Source: Nitrososphaerota archaeon (GTDB lineage Archaea > Thermoproteota > Nitrososphaeria > Nitrososphaerales > CADDZS01). Taken from it: a stretch of 5,378 bases of DNA. The notes under the pieces are model-generated. The model was not told the DNA's origin and did not search any database. It worked only from the letters and a program-made list of their open reading frames with translations. Numbering within the stretch: the first letter of the stretch is position 1; every line of letters begins with the position of its first letter. The stretch is from the NCBI GenBank assembly GCA_027314685.1, contig DAHVAI010000212.1, forward strand, positions 1-5,378, given 5' to 3'. A program made the translations under genes and the position numbers. Shown here one piece after another: positions 1 to 5,378 of the stretch.

Positions 1-116
1 CTTCTATCGTTTTGATTTGTCTCATTGTGTGCCTAGAGCTTGGCCAGGTTAGTCGGAGGAAACAATTTTTAGTCAAATACTACTCTCCAATCTCGCATCT
101 GATGCTTAGTAAATGA
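1..116 (+). CDS. C-terminal end of an unidentified membrane protein (partial, starts before the window)
   Basis: The frame beginning at base 3 is open from the window edge to a TGA at 114-116 and encodes 37 residues. It starts with a hydrophobic stretch (SIVLICLIVCLELGQV) that looks like the end of a transmembrane helix. A basic tail follows (RRKQFLVKYY), as expected for a cytoplasmic C-terminus under the positive-inside rule. The TGA overlaps the ATG of the next gene as ATGA, a four-base overlap typical of translationally coupled genes, and this is the main argument that the frame is real. No family can be named from so short a piece. An open run of 37 codons could occur by chance, but the hydrophobic-then-basic composition plus the ATGA overlap makes that less likely. 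Confidence 0.5.
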   Translation, partial: SIVLICLIVCLELGQVSRRKQFLVKYYSPISHLMLSK

Positions 117-331
117 CAGATCGGTCACAAAAGAAGGAAGGTGATCTCTCAGCTGAGGATGCCGCCATAGCGAAGAATGTCTTTCTTGGTTTCGGCTTTC
201 TGGGTTTAGCCCTAGTGATCATTGCACTCGTCTCAATCATTCCCGTCGAGTACGTTTTTACATCTGTGATATTTCTTGGACTCGTCGTTGTGATACGCTC
301 AGATATAATCGCTCGAAATCGCAGAACCTAA
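113..331 (+). CDS. Small two-span membrane protein of unknown function (72 aa)
   Basis: I do not recognise the family. The protein has a charged, soluble N-terminus of about 21 residues (rich in K, E and D). Two hydrophobic helices follow, at about residues 23-44 (VFLGFGFLGLALVIIALV) and 47-61 (YVFTSVIFLGLVVVI), with a short basic tail (RSDIIARNRRT). The helices are separated by a tight turn around Pro44-Val-Glu, so this is a hairpin membrane protein with both ends probably cytoplasmic. The ATG at 113 overlaps the TGA of the upstream membrane-protein frame, so translation is probably coupled to it. No good ribosome-binding site lies just ahead of the ATG: the GGAGGA at 55-60 is over 50 bases away. 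The gene ends in TAA and converges with the heme operon, with only about 35 bases between the two stops. Confidence 0.6.
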   Translation: MTDRSQKKEGDLSAEDAAIAKNVFLGFGFLGLALVIIALVSIIPVEYVFTSVIFLGLVVVIRSDIIARNRRT

Positions 332-366
332 GGCGCACCACTATGGAGCAAACTGTCTTGCATACT

Positions 367-822
367 CTATCTATTTGTCAATGAGTAGATCAAAGACAAC
401 ACCAGAGTTGCCGACAATAAACAAATTACGCTCATCATCGTAAATGGCCACAAACGCCAACCTTGACTAGAGCTCCCCATTATCAAATATTGGAACGAAA
501 CCTCAACGCTGGTGAAACAATGCTGTCCTGTGAACAAACATAATCTGCTCTCAATATCTGCGACCAAAGCCACCAAGTAGACAATCGGCCATACAACTCC
601 AGCTAGAAGAACCCAGAGTTGTTTACCTTGACCATAATATGTCAGAAATGCGGCGGAAACGATGTCGACCGTAGCGATTATGAAATTTGCACCTTGGTGA
701 ACAGGTTGAAGAGTGAAAAGGACGCTATCTTTCAGCCCAATGTATGCATTCAGCGAAAAAACGCCTAGCATCAAGATTCCAGCAATGCGCGGAACGAGTA
801 ATCTTTGCCCCGCACGAGCCAA
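367..822 (-). CDS. Four-span membrane protein with a C-x6-C loop, unknown function (151 aa)
   Basis: The family is not recognised. Hydrophobic helices lie at about residues 11-29 (PRIAGILMLGVFSLNAYIG), 44-63, 69-90 (LWVLLAGVVWPIVYLVALVADI) and 126-147. Between helices 3 and 4 is a loop of about 35 residues with Cys95 and Cys102 (CLFTGQHC), followed by an aromatic stretch (SFQYLIMG). The spacing of the two cysteines would allow a disulfide or a metal/heme-related role, but nothing proves this. The start is a TTG at 822. The frame stays open upstream to a TGA at 934-936 but offers no ATG or GTG there, and the first internal ATG (Met18) would remove most of helix 1, so TTG is the best choice. 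It begins 8 bases after the stop of the 33-residue membrane peptide and is the last gene of the heme operon here, so a role in heme or oxidase biogenesis is possible by context only. Confidence 0.7.
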   Translation of the reverse strand: MARAGQRLLVPRIAGILMLGVFSLNAYIGLKDSVLFTLQPVHQGANFIIATVDIVSAAFLTYYGQGKQLWVLLAGVVWPIVYLVALVADIESRLCLFTGQHCFTSVEVSFQYLIMGSSSQGWRLWPFTMMSVICLLSATLVLSLIYSLTNR

Positions 823-830
823 TGAGAAAA

Positions 831-932
831 TCAGATCCCATAGATTGCCGCATAGATGGTGATTAGGACTATCAGTATTACAATCCAGAAGAACGCATCT
901 TTGTAGAACCCTGGTCGAAGCCTCAGCCGCAA
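831..932 (-). CDS. Single-span membrane micropeptide (33 aa) between ctaB and the four-span protein
   Basis: A short frame opens at a TTG (932-930) and ends at TGA (833-831). It encodes a basic N-terminus (MRLRLRPGFYKDA) and one continuous hydrophobic helix (FFWIVILIVLITIYAAIYGI, residues 14-33). GGTGAT, a perfect match to part of the anti-Shine-Dalgarno complement GGAGGTGAT, lies 5 bases before the TTG. This is one of the clearest ribosome-binding sites in the window. The gene starts 17 bases after the ctaB stop and ends 8 bases before the next start, so it fills an otherwise empty operon gap exactly. In size and shape it resembles one-helix accessory subunits of terminal oxidases, such as subunit IIa of ba3-type oxidase (about 34 residues) or CydX-like peptides. 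I see no specific sequence match, so that is inference from size and from the heme O synthase neighbour. Confidence 0.55.
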   Translation of the reverse strand: MRLRLRPGFYKDAFFWIVILIVLITIYAAIYGI

Positions 933-949
933 ATCACATCACCCAGTTA

Positions 950-1996
950 TCAAATCAATGCGCTTACTACCATCGCGCCGAAAAGCAGAAAGAGGTACGG
1001 TAACGATACGAGAAAAGCCAAAAATCCATTCTCTTTTGTTGGGTGTCTCCACATTTTGACATCGACAACAAGAAATGCAAGTGCGAGTGCGCCCGCCATT
1101 ATGTAGTAGATAAGATCGAAAGTTCCCAAGAACCGTAACGCGAGAGGAAAGAATGTAAAAGCAAAAAGCGGTATTGAAGATACCACTATCCATTGCACAA
1201 CCTGTACTTCAGATTTGATGACTGGGAGCATTGGAAAGCCTGTTCTCTTGTAGTCTTCTTTGTACTTCATTGACAACCCCCAGAAGTGAGGTGGAGTCCA
1301 CAAGAAGACGATCGTACCAATGAAAATTCCTGGCCAGCCCAAGGTGCCTGTTACTGCAGCCCAGCCTGCGAGAGCTGGAAACACGCCCGCTATTCCCCCG
1401 ATAACTATATTCCACTCTGTTCTCGGTTTCAAGTACATCGTATACAAGAAGACGTACGAGACAGCTCCACCAAGTATCATCAGTGAAGTAATTGGATTCA
1501 GAACGATGTATGAGATTCCAACGCCCATTGCAGTCAGAGCGATCCCGAACGCCAGAGCATTTCTAGGGGGAACTCGCTTGTTCGCGACCGGTCTCCAATC
1601 TGTTCTAGACATTTTGACATCCTTCTCTCTCTCGAGATACTGATTGAGCGCAGCTGATCCTCCAGAGGACAAGATGCCGACGAGAGCAAGCCAACCCAGG
1701 GATGCAAGACTTACAGACCTTCCAGCCGCTACGATCATCGCCGTGACGGCTTCAAACACCAGCAAGACCATAATTCCTGGCTTCATCAACTGAATATAAT
1801 CTTGAAAGGAAGCCCTCGTGGTCAGTTCTTGCAACGAATTCATGCTCACACCGTTGTGGACTCGCCTTATACTTTTCGGCAGTCGCTCCCTTGATTTGAC
1901 ATATTCATGAGTTTTGCTTGCCGCAACAACACCAATCATTACGTTGAAGATAATGAGAATTAGACATTCAGAGAAAGTAATGACAACCATTTTCAT
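950..1996 (-). CDS. ctaB: Protoheme IX farnesyltransferase (heme O synthase), UbiA family
   Basis: This integral membrane prenyltransferase transfers a farnesyl group from farnesyl diphosphate to the 2-vinyl group of heme b, giving heme O for heme-copper oxidases. The prenyl-diphosphate/Mg2+ motif is N118-x3-E122-x3-D126-x2-M129-x-R131-T132 followed by RP at 135-136. NIVIGGIAGVFPALAGWAAV (196-215) and WTPPHFW (233-239) followed by KEDYK and GFPMLPV are CtaB signatures. About nine core helices run from residue 75 to the end. Glu122 replaces the first Asp of the usual NxxxDxxxD pattern, a conservative change. The frame gives 348 residues, but the family is usually about 280-310. Met52 (ATG at 1843-1841) gives 297 residues, places the usual ~20 residues before the L-x-KPGI motif, and has GGTG five bases upstream. 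The extra 51 residues carry a hydrophobic segment (4-26), and an in-frame TGA precedes Met1 directly. The family is certain but the start is not. Confidence 0.95.
   Translation of the reverse strand: MKMVVITFSECLILIIFNVMIGVVAASKTHEYVKSRERLPKSIRRVHNGVSMNSLQELTTRASFQDYIQLMKPGIMVLLVFEAVTAMIVAAGRSVSLASLGWLALVGILSSGGSAALNQYLEREKDVKMSRTDWRPVANKRVPPRNALAFGIALTAMGVGISYIVLNPITSLMILGGAVSYVFLYTMYLKPRTEWNIVIGGIAGVFPALAGWAAVTGTLGWPGIFIGTIVFLWTPPHFWGLSMKYKEDYKRTGFPMLPVIKSEVQVVQWIVVSSIPLFAFTFFPLALRFLGTFDLIYYIMAGALALAFLVVDVKMWRHPTKENGFLAFLVSLPYLFLLFGAMVVSALI
1866..1878 (-). promoter_or_regulatory. Possible archaeal BRE/TATA promoter ahead of the inner ctaB start
   Basis: On the minus strand the sequence reads CGAAAAG followed by TATAAG. 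The TATA-like hexamer is centred about 26 bases before the ATG at 1843-1841, which is the Met52 codon of the long ctaB frame. A purine-rich BRE-like element next to TATA at this distance is the classic arrangement for a leaderless archaeal transcript. No matching bacterial -35 box was seen at the usual spacing. The site lies inside the long ctaB frame, so it is either a real promoter for a shorter CtaB or a coincidence of an A-rich coding stretch. It is a single short match, so confidence is low, and it matters only if the organism is an archaeon. Confidence 0.25.
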
Positions 1997-2076
1997 TCAA
2001 GGGCAAATTGTCCCCTTTGCAATTGGGTCAAGAAATCTAGAATAAGTCCTTGAAGAATATCACTTGTTTGAAGGCT

Positions 2077-2997
2077 CTACTTTGCGTGGGATCTTACGAC
2101 AGATGATAGAACACTCACGAAATCGTCAGAGTCGTTGAATGATTCCGTGCGCTCCAGATGAAAGCCTAGCTCGTGAGAAAGCGCAGTTGCTTCTACGTCA
2201 AGATCGTACAATATTTCAAGATGATCCGAAACGAATCCGATCGGAGCAACCAAGATATTTTTTCTACCCGAACTGCTGAGATCGCGTAACTTGTCCAATA
2301 TATCTGGCCCGAGCCAAGGTTCCAAAGTGTGTCCGGCGCTTTGAAATGCAAAGGAAAATTGGTCATTCTTCAGGGATAATCTGCTTGCTATTTTGGCGGC
2401 AGTATCTAGAAGCTGATCCTTGTATGGGTCTCCCCACGTCAAGATTCTTTCTGGTAGCGAGTGTGCCGTGAATAGCACAAACACATCTTCTCTGGACACG
2501 CCATTGAATTTCTCTCTGAGCCTATTCTCGATTCTTCTAGTCCACGAGGCCAAGAAGCGCTCGAGATCACACCATTGATTCACAAACACCAACTTGATCT
2601 TTTCACCTTGCGCAGCATTTGCGGTCTTTACTGCTTCCTGATAGCTACCGACACTCATCTTTGAATAGTGTGGTGCAAGTGCTATTGTAATGAGCTCGGT
2701 GACCCCTTCTTGCGAAATCTGATTGAACACTTCGCCGATATAAGGGTGCCAGTGTTTCATCCCTGCGTAGACCCGAAATTCACCGCCTAAACTAGATTCG
2801 AGCTTTCTCGCCGTCGACATGGTTATGTCGAGCAACGGAGATCTTCCCCCGATAGCGGAGTATCTTTCCGTCAAGTTTGCCACCTCTGCTGCAGTAGGTT
2901 TCCTCCCTCCCCTGATGTGCGTGTAATATGGCTCGACTTCTTCCGGCCTGTTCGGGCTTCCGTATGCCATTAACAATACAGCTCTATCTGTTCCCAT
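2077..2997 (-). CDS. hemH: Ferrochelatase, Bacillus (coproporphyrin) type
   Basis: Inserts Fe2+ into the porphyrin macrocycle. At 306 residues it has the compact length of soluble monofunctional bacterial enzymes, with no C-terminal [2Fe-2S] cysteine cluster (only Cys143 is present). MAYGSP places Tyr12 at the position of Bacillus subtilis Tyr13. YYTHIRGGRKP (24-34), ERYSAIGGRSPL (44-55) and GMKHWHP (79-85, with the Lys-His pair) closely follow the Bacillus pattern. FTAHSLPERI supplies the metal-site His179, and GFVSDHLEILYD supplies Glu261. By resemblance to the B. subtilis enzyme the natural substrate is probably coproporphyrin III (CpfC) rather than protoporphyrin IX, but sequence alone cannot settle this. 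The ATG is 6 bases after the hemE stop, in the same frame, with GTGAT five bases upstream as a ribosome-binding site. An 80-base gap follows before the longest ctaB frame. Confidence 0.95.
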   Translation of the reverse strand: MGTDRAVLLMAYGSPNRPEEVEPYYTHIRGGRKPTAAEVANLTERYSAIGGRSPLLDITMSTARKLESSLGGEFRVYAGMKHWHPYIGEVFNQISQEGVTELITIALAPHYSKMSVGSYQEAVKTANAAQGEKIKLVFVNQWCDLERFLASWTRRIENRLREKFNGVSREDVFVLFTAHSLPERILTWGDPYKDQLLDTAAKIASRLSLKNDQFSFAFQSAGHTLEPWLGPDILDKLRDLSSSGRKNILVAPIGFVSDHLEILYDLDVEATALSHELGFHLERTESFNDSDDFVSVLSSVVRSHAK

Positions 2998-3003
2998 CCA
3001 ACA

Positions 3004-4047
3004 TCACGAGTTCTGGTGAACGTAATCTACTACGAATTTCGCATTTTCAACTGGAGTTTCTTTGAGTATCCCGTGACCCAAGTTGAAGATGTGGCCCGAT
3101 TTCCCTTGATTATCATCCAAAACCATTTGCACTCTTTGCTTGATAAAACCATCCCTATCTTGAGATAGTAGCACTGCCGGATCCAAATTACCTTGAATTC
3201 CAAATGAATTTCCTAAGATTTGCCGGGCTTTTATAATAGGCGTTCTCCAATCAATGCTGAATACATCACCGCCTGCTCTTCTCATCGAATCGAGCAGATG
3301 AATCGTGTTCGTCCCAAAATGAATCGCTGGAGTGTTTGGGTATTCACTAGAAATTCTTTTGAAAATTCTGGTGACATAGGGCAAAACAAATTCTTCGTAA
3401 TCATTCTCACTCAACGCCCCCACCCAAGAATCGAATAGCTGCACCGCGTCAGCGCCTGCCTCAACTTGAGCGCCAAGATAATCTGAGATTGTAAGAGTTA
3501 GTCGTTCCATTAGCGCTTTCCACGTGGCAGAATCGTTAAACATCAATGACTTGGTTTTCGTGAATTCGCGCGTAGATCTGCCTTCAACTAGGTAGCTAGC
3601 AATAGTGAATGGAGCGCCTGAAAAACCTATGAGAGCTGCGTTCGAGCCAAGTGAAGTTTTGACATCATGAATAGCTTCTATTAGGTATGGAATGTCCCTT
3701 CTCGAATCAAACTCTGCCAGTTTTTCAGCGTCTTCAATACGAGTTATCGGATTTCTTATCACCGGGCCCAAATTTTCCTCGATATCGAATCTTACGCCGA
3801 TACCCTCTAGCGGCAGCATAATGTCAGCAAACATCACCGCCGCATCTACGCCCAGTTCATTAACGGGCATCAATGTTACTTGTTTGCAAGCATGCGGCGT
3901 TTTGTATAACTCAATTATTGAATACTTGCTTCGAATTTCCCTGTAGCCCGGAAGAAACCTGCCAGCCTGACGCATAAACCACACTGGAGTAACATCTACA
4001 TTTTCTTTCCTGCAAGCTGCGAGGAATCTCCCACTATGATTCATCAT
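3004..4047 (-). CDS. hemE: Uroporphyrinogen III decarboxylase
   Basis: Cytosolic enzyme that removes the four acetate carboxyls of uroporphyrinogen III to give coproporphyrinogen III. It needs no cofactor. The length of 347 residues is normal. The N-terminal signature PVWFMRQAGRFLPGYREIR contains Arg26 and Arg30, equivalent to human Arg37 and Arg41. FADIMLPL supplies the key Asp75 (human Asp86); Ser is more usual than Ala just before it. SGAPFTIASYLVEG supplies Tyr152 (human Tyr164), LFDSWVGAL supplies Ser207 (human Ser219), and NLGHGI supplies His325 (human His339). All expected active-site residues are present, so the enzyme should be functional. Its ATG overlaps the hemL stop as ATGA, implying translational coupling. 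A second ATG follows at once (4044) and could be used instead. No ribosome-binding site of its own is visible. Confidence 0.97.
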   Translation of the reverse strand: MMNHSGRFLAACRKENVDVTPVWFMRQAGRFLPGYREIRSKYSIIELYKTPHACKQVTLMPVNELGVDAAVMFADIMLPLEGIGVRFDIEENLGPVIRNPITRIEDAEKLAEFDSRRDIPYLIEAIHDVKTSLGSNAALIGFSGAPFTIASYLVEGRSTREFTKTKSLMFNDSATWKALMERLTLTISDYLGAQVEAGADAVQLFDSWVGALSENDYEEFVLPYVTRIFKRISSEYPNTPAIHFGTNTIHLLDSMRRAGGDVFSIDWRTPIIKARQILGNSFGIQGNLDPAVLLSQDRDGFIKQRVQMVLDDNQGKSGHIFNLGHGILKETPVENAKFVVDYVHQNS

Positions 4048-5330
4048 AGATCGAGATGAGAGATGCTTTTTCGAGCCGCTGCAATTGTTTTCGTCACATT
4101 CGAAGTGGTGTGAGCCGTCGAGACAAAAGTCGTTTCAAATGGAGAGGGAGGAAGATAGATCCCCGATTCAAGCATCGAATTGAAGAATTTGGAGTATCTT
4201 TCTTTCTTACATCGATTTTTAACATCATCGTAATTTCTGATACCGGTACTGGTATCATCGACAAGAAATAGTCCGACCATAGAGCCGACTCTTTGGATTT
4301 TCACTCCGGAAAGGGACAATCCTTTCTCAAGTTTGTCAGATAATTTCTCCAATTGTCTGTAGGCTCTATTGGTCAATTGGTCGAGAGTCGCGATCCCAGC
4401 GGCAACAGCGACCGGATTGCCAGAGAGCGTTCCAGCTTGATACACCGGACCCAGCGGTGAAACTAGTTTCATAATTTCTTCTTTGCCACCGTAGGCGGCG
4501 ATGTTCATTCCACCGCCCAGCACTTTGCCCAGACATGTCAAGTCAGGCTTTACTTTGTATAACTCTTGGGCTCCCCCTCTTGAAACTCTGAATCCGGTTA
4601 TGACTTCGTCAAATATCAGAAGAGAGCCGTTATCATCACATATCTTCCTTAGTTCAGCTAGAAATCCCTCTTGTGGTGGTACAACTCCCATATTACCCGC
4701 GATAGGTTCAACAATTATGCAGGCAATTTTCTCCTTGTTCGTTTCGAACAACTTTCTAACGGACTCTGAGTCGTTGAACCTTGCGACTAGTGTGTTTCCC
4801 GCAACATCTGGGGTGATTCCCGCTGAATCTTCGACAGAGAAGGTCGCTAGCCCAGAACCAGCTTTCACGAGAAAACTGTCAGCATGTCCATGATAACAGC
4901 CATCGAATTTCATGATCTTGTTTCGGCCCGTAAACCCTCTCGCAAGTCTAACCGCTGACATCGTGGCTTCAGTGCCAGATGAAACAAACCTGATGAGATC
5001 TATACTTGGTACCCTATCTTTAACGCGTTCAGCAAGCTCGACTTCTTGATTGGTTGCGGCCCCGAAACTCAATCCTTTCGACGCCGCTGAGGAGACTGCC
5101 TTTACAACAGCTGGATGGGCGGAACCAAGAATGTTCGGACCCCATGAGCAAACGTAATCTATGTACACGTTTCCATCGACATCCCATATCTTCGATCCTC
5201 TCGCCATTGATATGAAGAGCGGGTTGTTTCTGCCGACACTTCTAAAAGATCTAACCGGACTATCAACGCCGCCTACGAGAAATTTCTGCGCCTTTTGAAA
5301 CATTTTCTTGCTGCGAGTTTCTACAATCAA
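4044..5330 (-). CDS. hemL: Glutamate-1-semialdehyde 2,1-aminomutase
   Basis: PLP-dependent class III aminotransferase-fold enzyme that converts glutamate-1-semialdehyde to 5-aminolevulinate, the last step of the C5 pathway after HemA. The length of 428 residues is typical. GGVDSPVRSF (20-29) is the usual N-terminal signature. SSGTEATMSAVRLARGFTGR (117-136) binds the PLP phosphate region. CYHGH (145-149), FDEVITGFR (240-248, Asp241 to the pyridine nitrogen), LGKVLGGG (267-274, Lys269 as Schiff-base lysine) and YQAGTLSGNP (297-306) complete the active site. After the lysine the sequence is GGGMNIAAYGG where GGGLPVGAYGG is usual. The start is TTG at 5330; it aligns with the start of B. subtilis HemL and overlaps the stop of the preceding frame as TTGA. 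An internal ATG at Met10 is the alternative. HemA is not in the window, so it must be encoded elsewhere. Confidence 0.97.
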   Translation of the reverse strand: MIVETRSKKMFQKAQKFLVGGVDSPVRSFRSVGRNNPLFISMARGSKIWDVDGNVYIDYVCSWGPNILGSAHPAVVKAVSSAASKGLSFGAATNQEVELAERVKDRVPSIDLIRFVSSGTEATMSAVRLARGFTGRNKIMKFDGCYHGHADSFLVKAGSGLATFSVEDSAGITPDVAGNTLVARFNDSESVRKLFETNKEKIACIIVEPIAGNMGVVPPQEGFLAELRKICDDNGSLLIFDEVITGFRVSRGGAQELYKVKPDLTCLGKVLGGGMNIAAYGGKEEIMKLVSPLGPVYQAGTLSGNPVAVAAGIATLDQLTNRAYRQLEKLSDKLEKGLSLSGVKIQRVGSMVGLFLVDDTSTGIRNYDDVKNRCKKERYSKFFNSMLESGIYLPPSPFETTFVSTAHTTSNVTKTIAAARKSISHLDL

Positions 5331-5378
5331 TTGTTTTTTAATCCCTTCAAGTTGCTCGAATCTAGAGCATTTTCACTA
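5327..5378 (-). CDS. C-terminal end of an unidentified gene upstream of hemL (partial)
   Basis: On the minus strand the frame entering from the right edge encodes SENALDSSNLKGLKNN and stops at TGA (5329-5327). That TGA overlaps the TTG start of hemL as TTGA, the same kind of four-base overlap seen between hemL and hemE. The other two frames close within a few codons of the edge. The operon context would suit a heme gene such as hemB, hemC or hemD, but sixteen residues are too few to identify the product. The call rests on the overlap geometry and the open frame only. Confidence 0.4.
   Translation of the reverse strand, partial: SENALDSSNLKGLKNN

Noticed and set aside
55..60. GGAGGA as a ribosome-binding site for the 72-residue gene
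   Set aside because: It lies more than 50 bases before the ATG, and no start codon follows at the right distance that opens a meaningful frame. It falls inside the upstream membrane-protein frame.
332..366. Terminator between the convergent genes
   Set aside because: The 35-base gap shows neither a hairpin nor a clear T-run on either strand, so no terminator could be supported.
939..1193. Open frame of 84 codons on the minus strand inside the end of ctaB
   Set aside because: It overlaps ctaB in another frame, its translation has no coherent domain or helix pattern, and ctaB signatures continue across the region in the true frame.
1286..1643. Two plus-strand open frames opposite the middle of ctaB
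   Set aside because: They are antisense shadows of strongly conserved CtaB motifs (WTPPHFW, NIVIGG), with no ribosome-binding site or recognisable product.
2001..2014. GGGCAAATTGTCCC as a possible operator palindrome
   Set aside because: The symmetry is centred on CAAATTG but the flanks are out of register by one base, and there is only one copy, so there is no good case for a regulator site.
3220..3946. Plus-strand open frames opposite hemE (72 and 84 codons)
   Set aside because: Both are antisense to conserved HemE sequence and show no protein features of their own.
4501..4893. A 130-codon plus-strand open frame opposite hemL
   Set aside because: It is antisense to the HemL active-site region, with a composition rich in Ser, Pro and Thr typical of reversed coding sequence and no recognisable motif.

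Overview
The window holds a compact heme-biosynthesis operon on the minus strand, followed by small membrane-protein genes. Read 5'->3' on the minus strand (right to left), the order is: the 3' end of an unidentified gene, hemL (glutamate-1-semialdehyde aminomutase), hemE (uroporphyrinogen III decarboxylase), hemH (ferrochelatase of the Bacillus type, which usually handles coproporphyrin), ctaB (protoheme IX farnesyltransferase, heme O synthase), a previously uncalled 33-residue single-span membrane peptide, and a 151-residue four-span membrane protein. Spacing is tight. The unidentified gene and hemL overlap by TTGA, hemL and hemE overlap by ATGA, and hemE and hemH lie six bases apart in the same frame. 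Only hemH to ctaB has a real gap.

At the left edge, on the plus strand and convergent with the operon, there are two small membrane-protein genes. One is the C-terminus of a gene entering from outside the window. The other is a 72-residue two-span protein whose ATG overlaps the stop of the first (ATGA).

The logic of the operon is tetrapyrrole to respiratory heme. HemL makes 5-aminolevulinate, HemE makes coproporphyrinogen III, HemH inserts iron, and CtaB adds the farnesyl tail that makes heme O for a heme-copper terminal oxidase. The steps between ALA and uroporphyrinogen (hemB, hemC, hemD) and the oxidation step (cgoX/hemY-type, plus chdC if the coproporphyrin route is used) are not in the window. 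The organism is therefore probably an aerobically respiring prokaryote with a heme O/A-containing oxidase.

Taxonomy is uncertain. Base composition is moderate. HemL, HemE and HemH look most like Firmicute/Gram-positive-type sequences by memory. Where ribosome-binding sites are visible they are GGTG/GTGAT-like rather than GGAGG, and there is one archaeal-looking BRE/TATA element in front of the family-typical start of ctaB. An uncultured archaeon that acquired bacterial-type heme genes, or a deep-branching bacterium, would both fit. I cannot separate them by eye.

The items most worth a second look are the 33-residue membrane peptide, the four-span protein with a C-x6-C loop at the end of the operon, and the 51-residue N-terminal extension of CtaB with a possible internal promoter. 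I saw no RNA genes, mobile elements, CRISPR arrays or long repeats.
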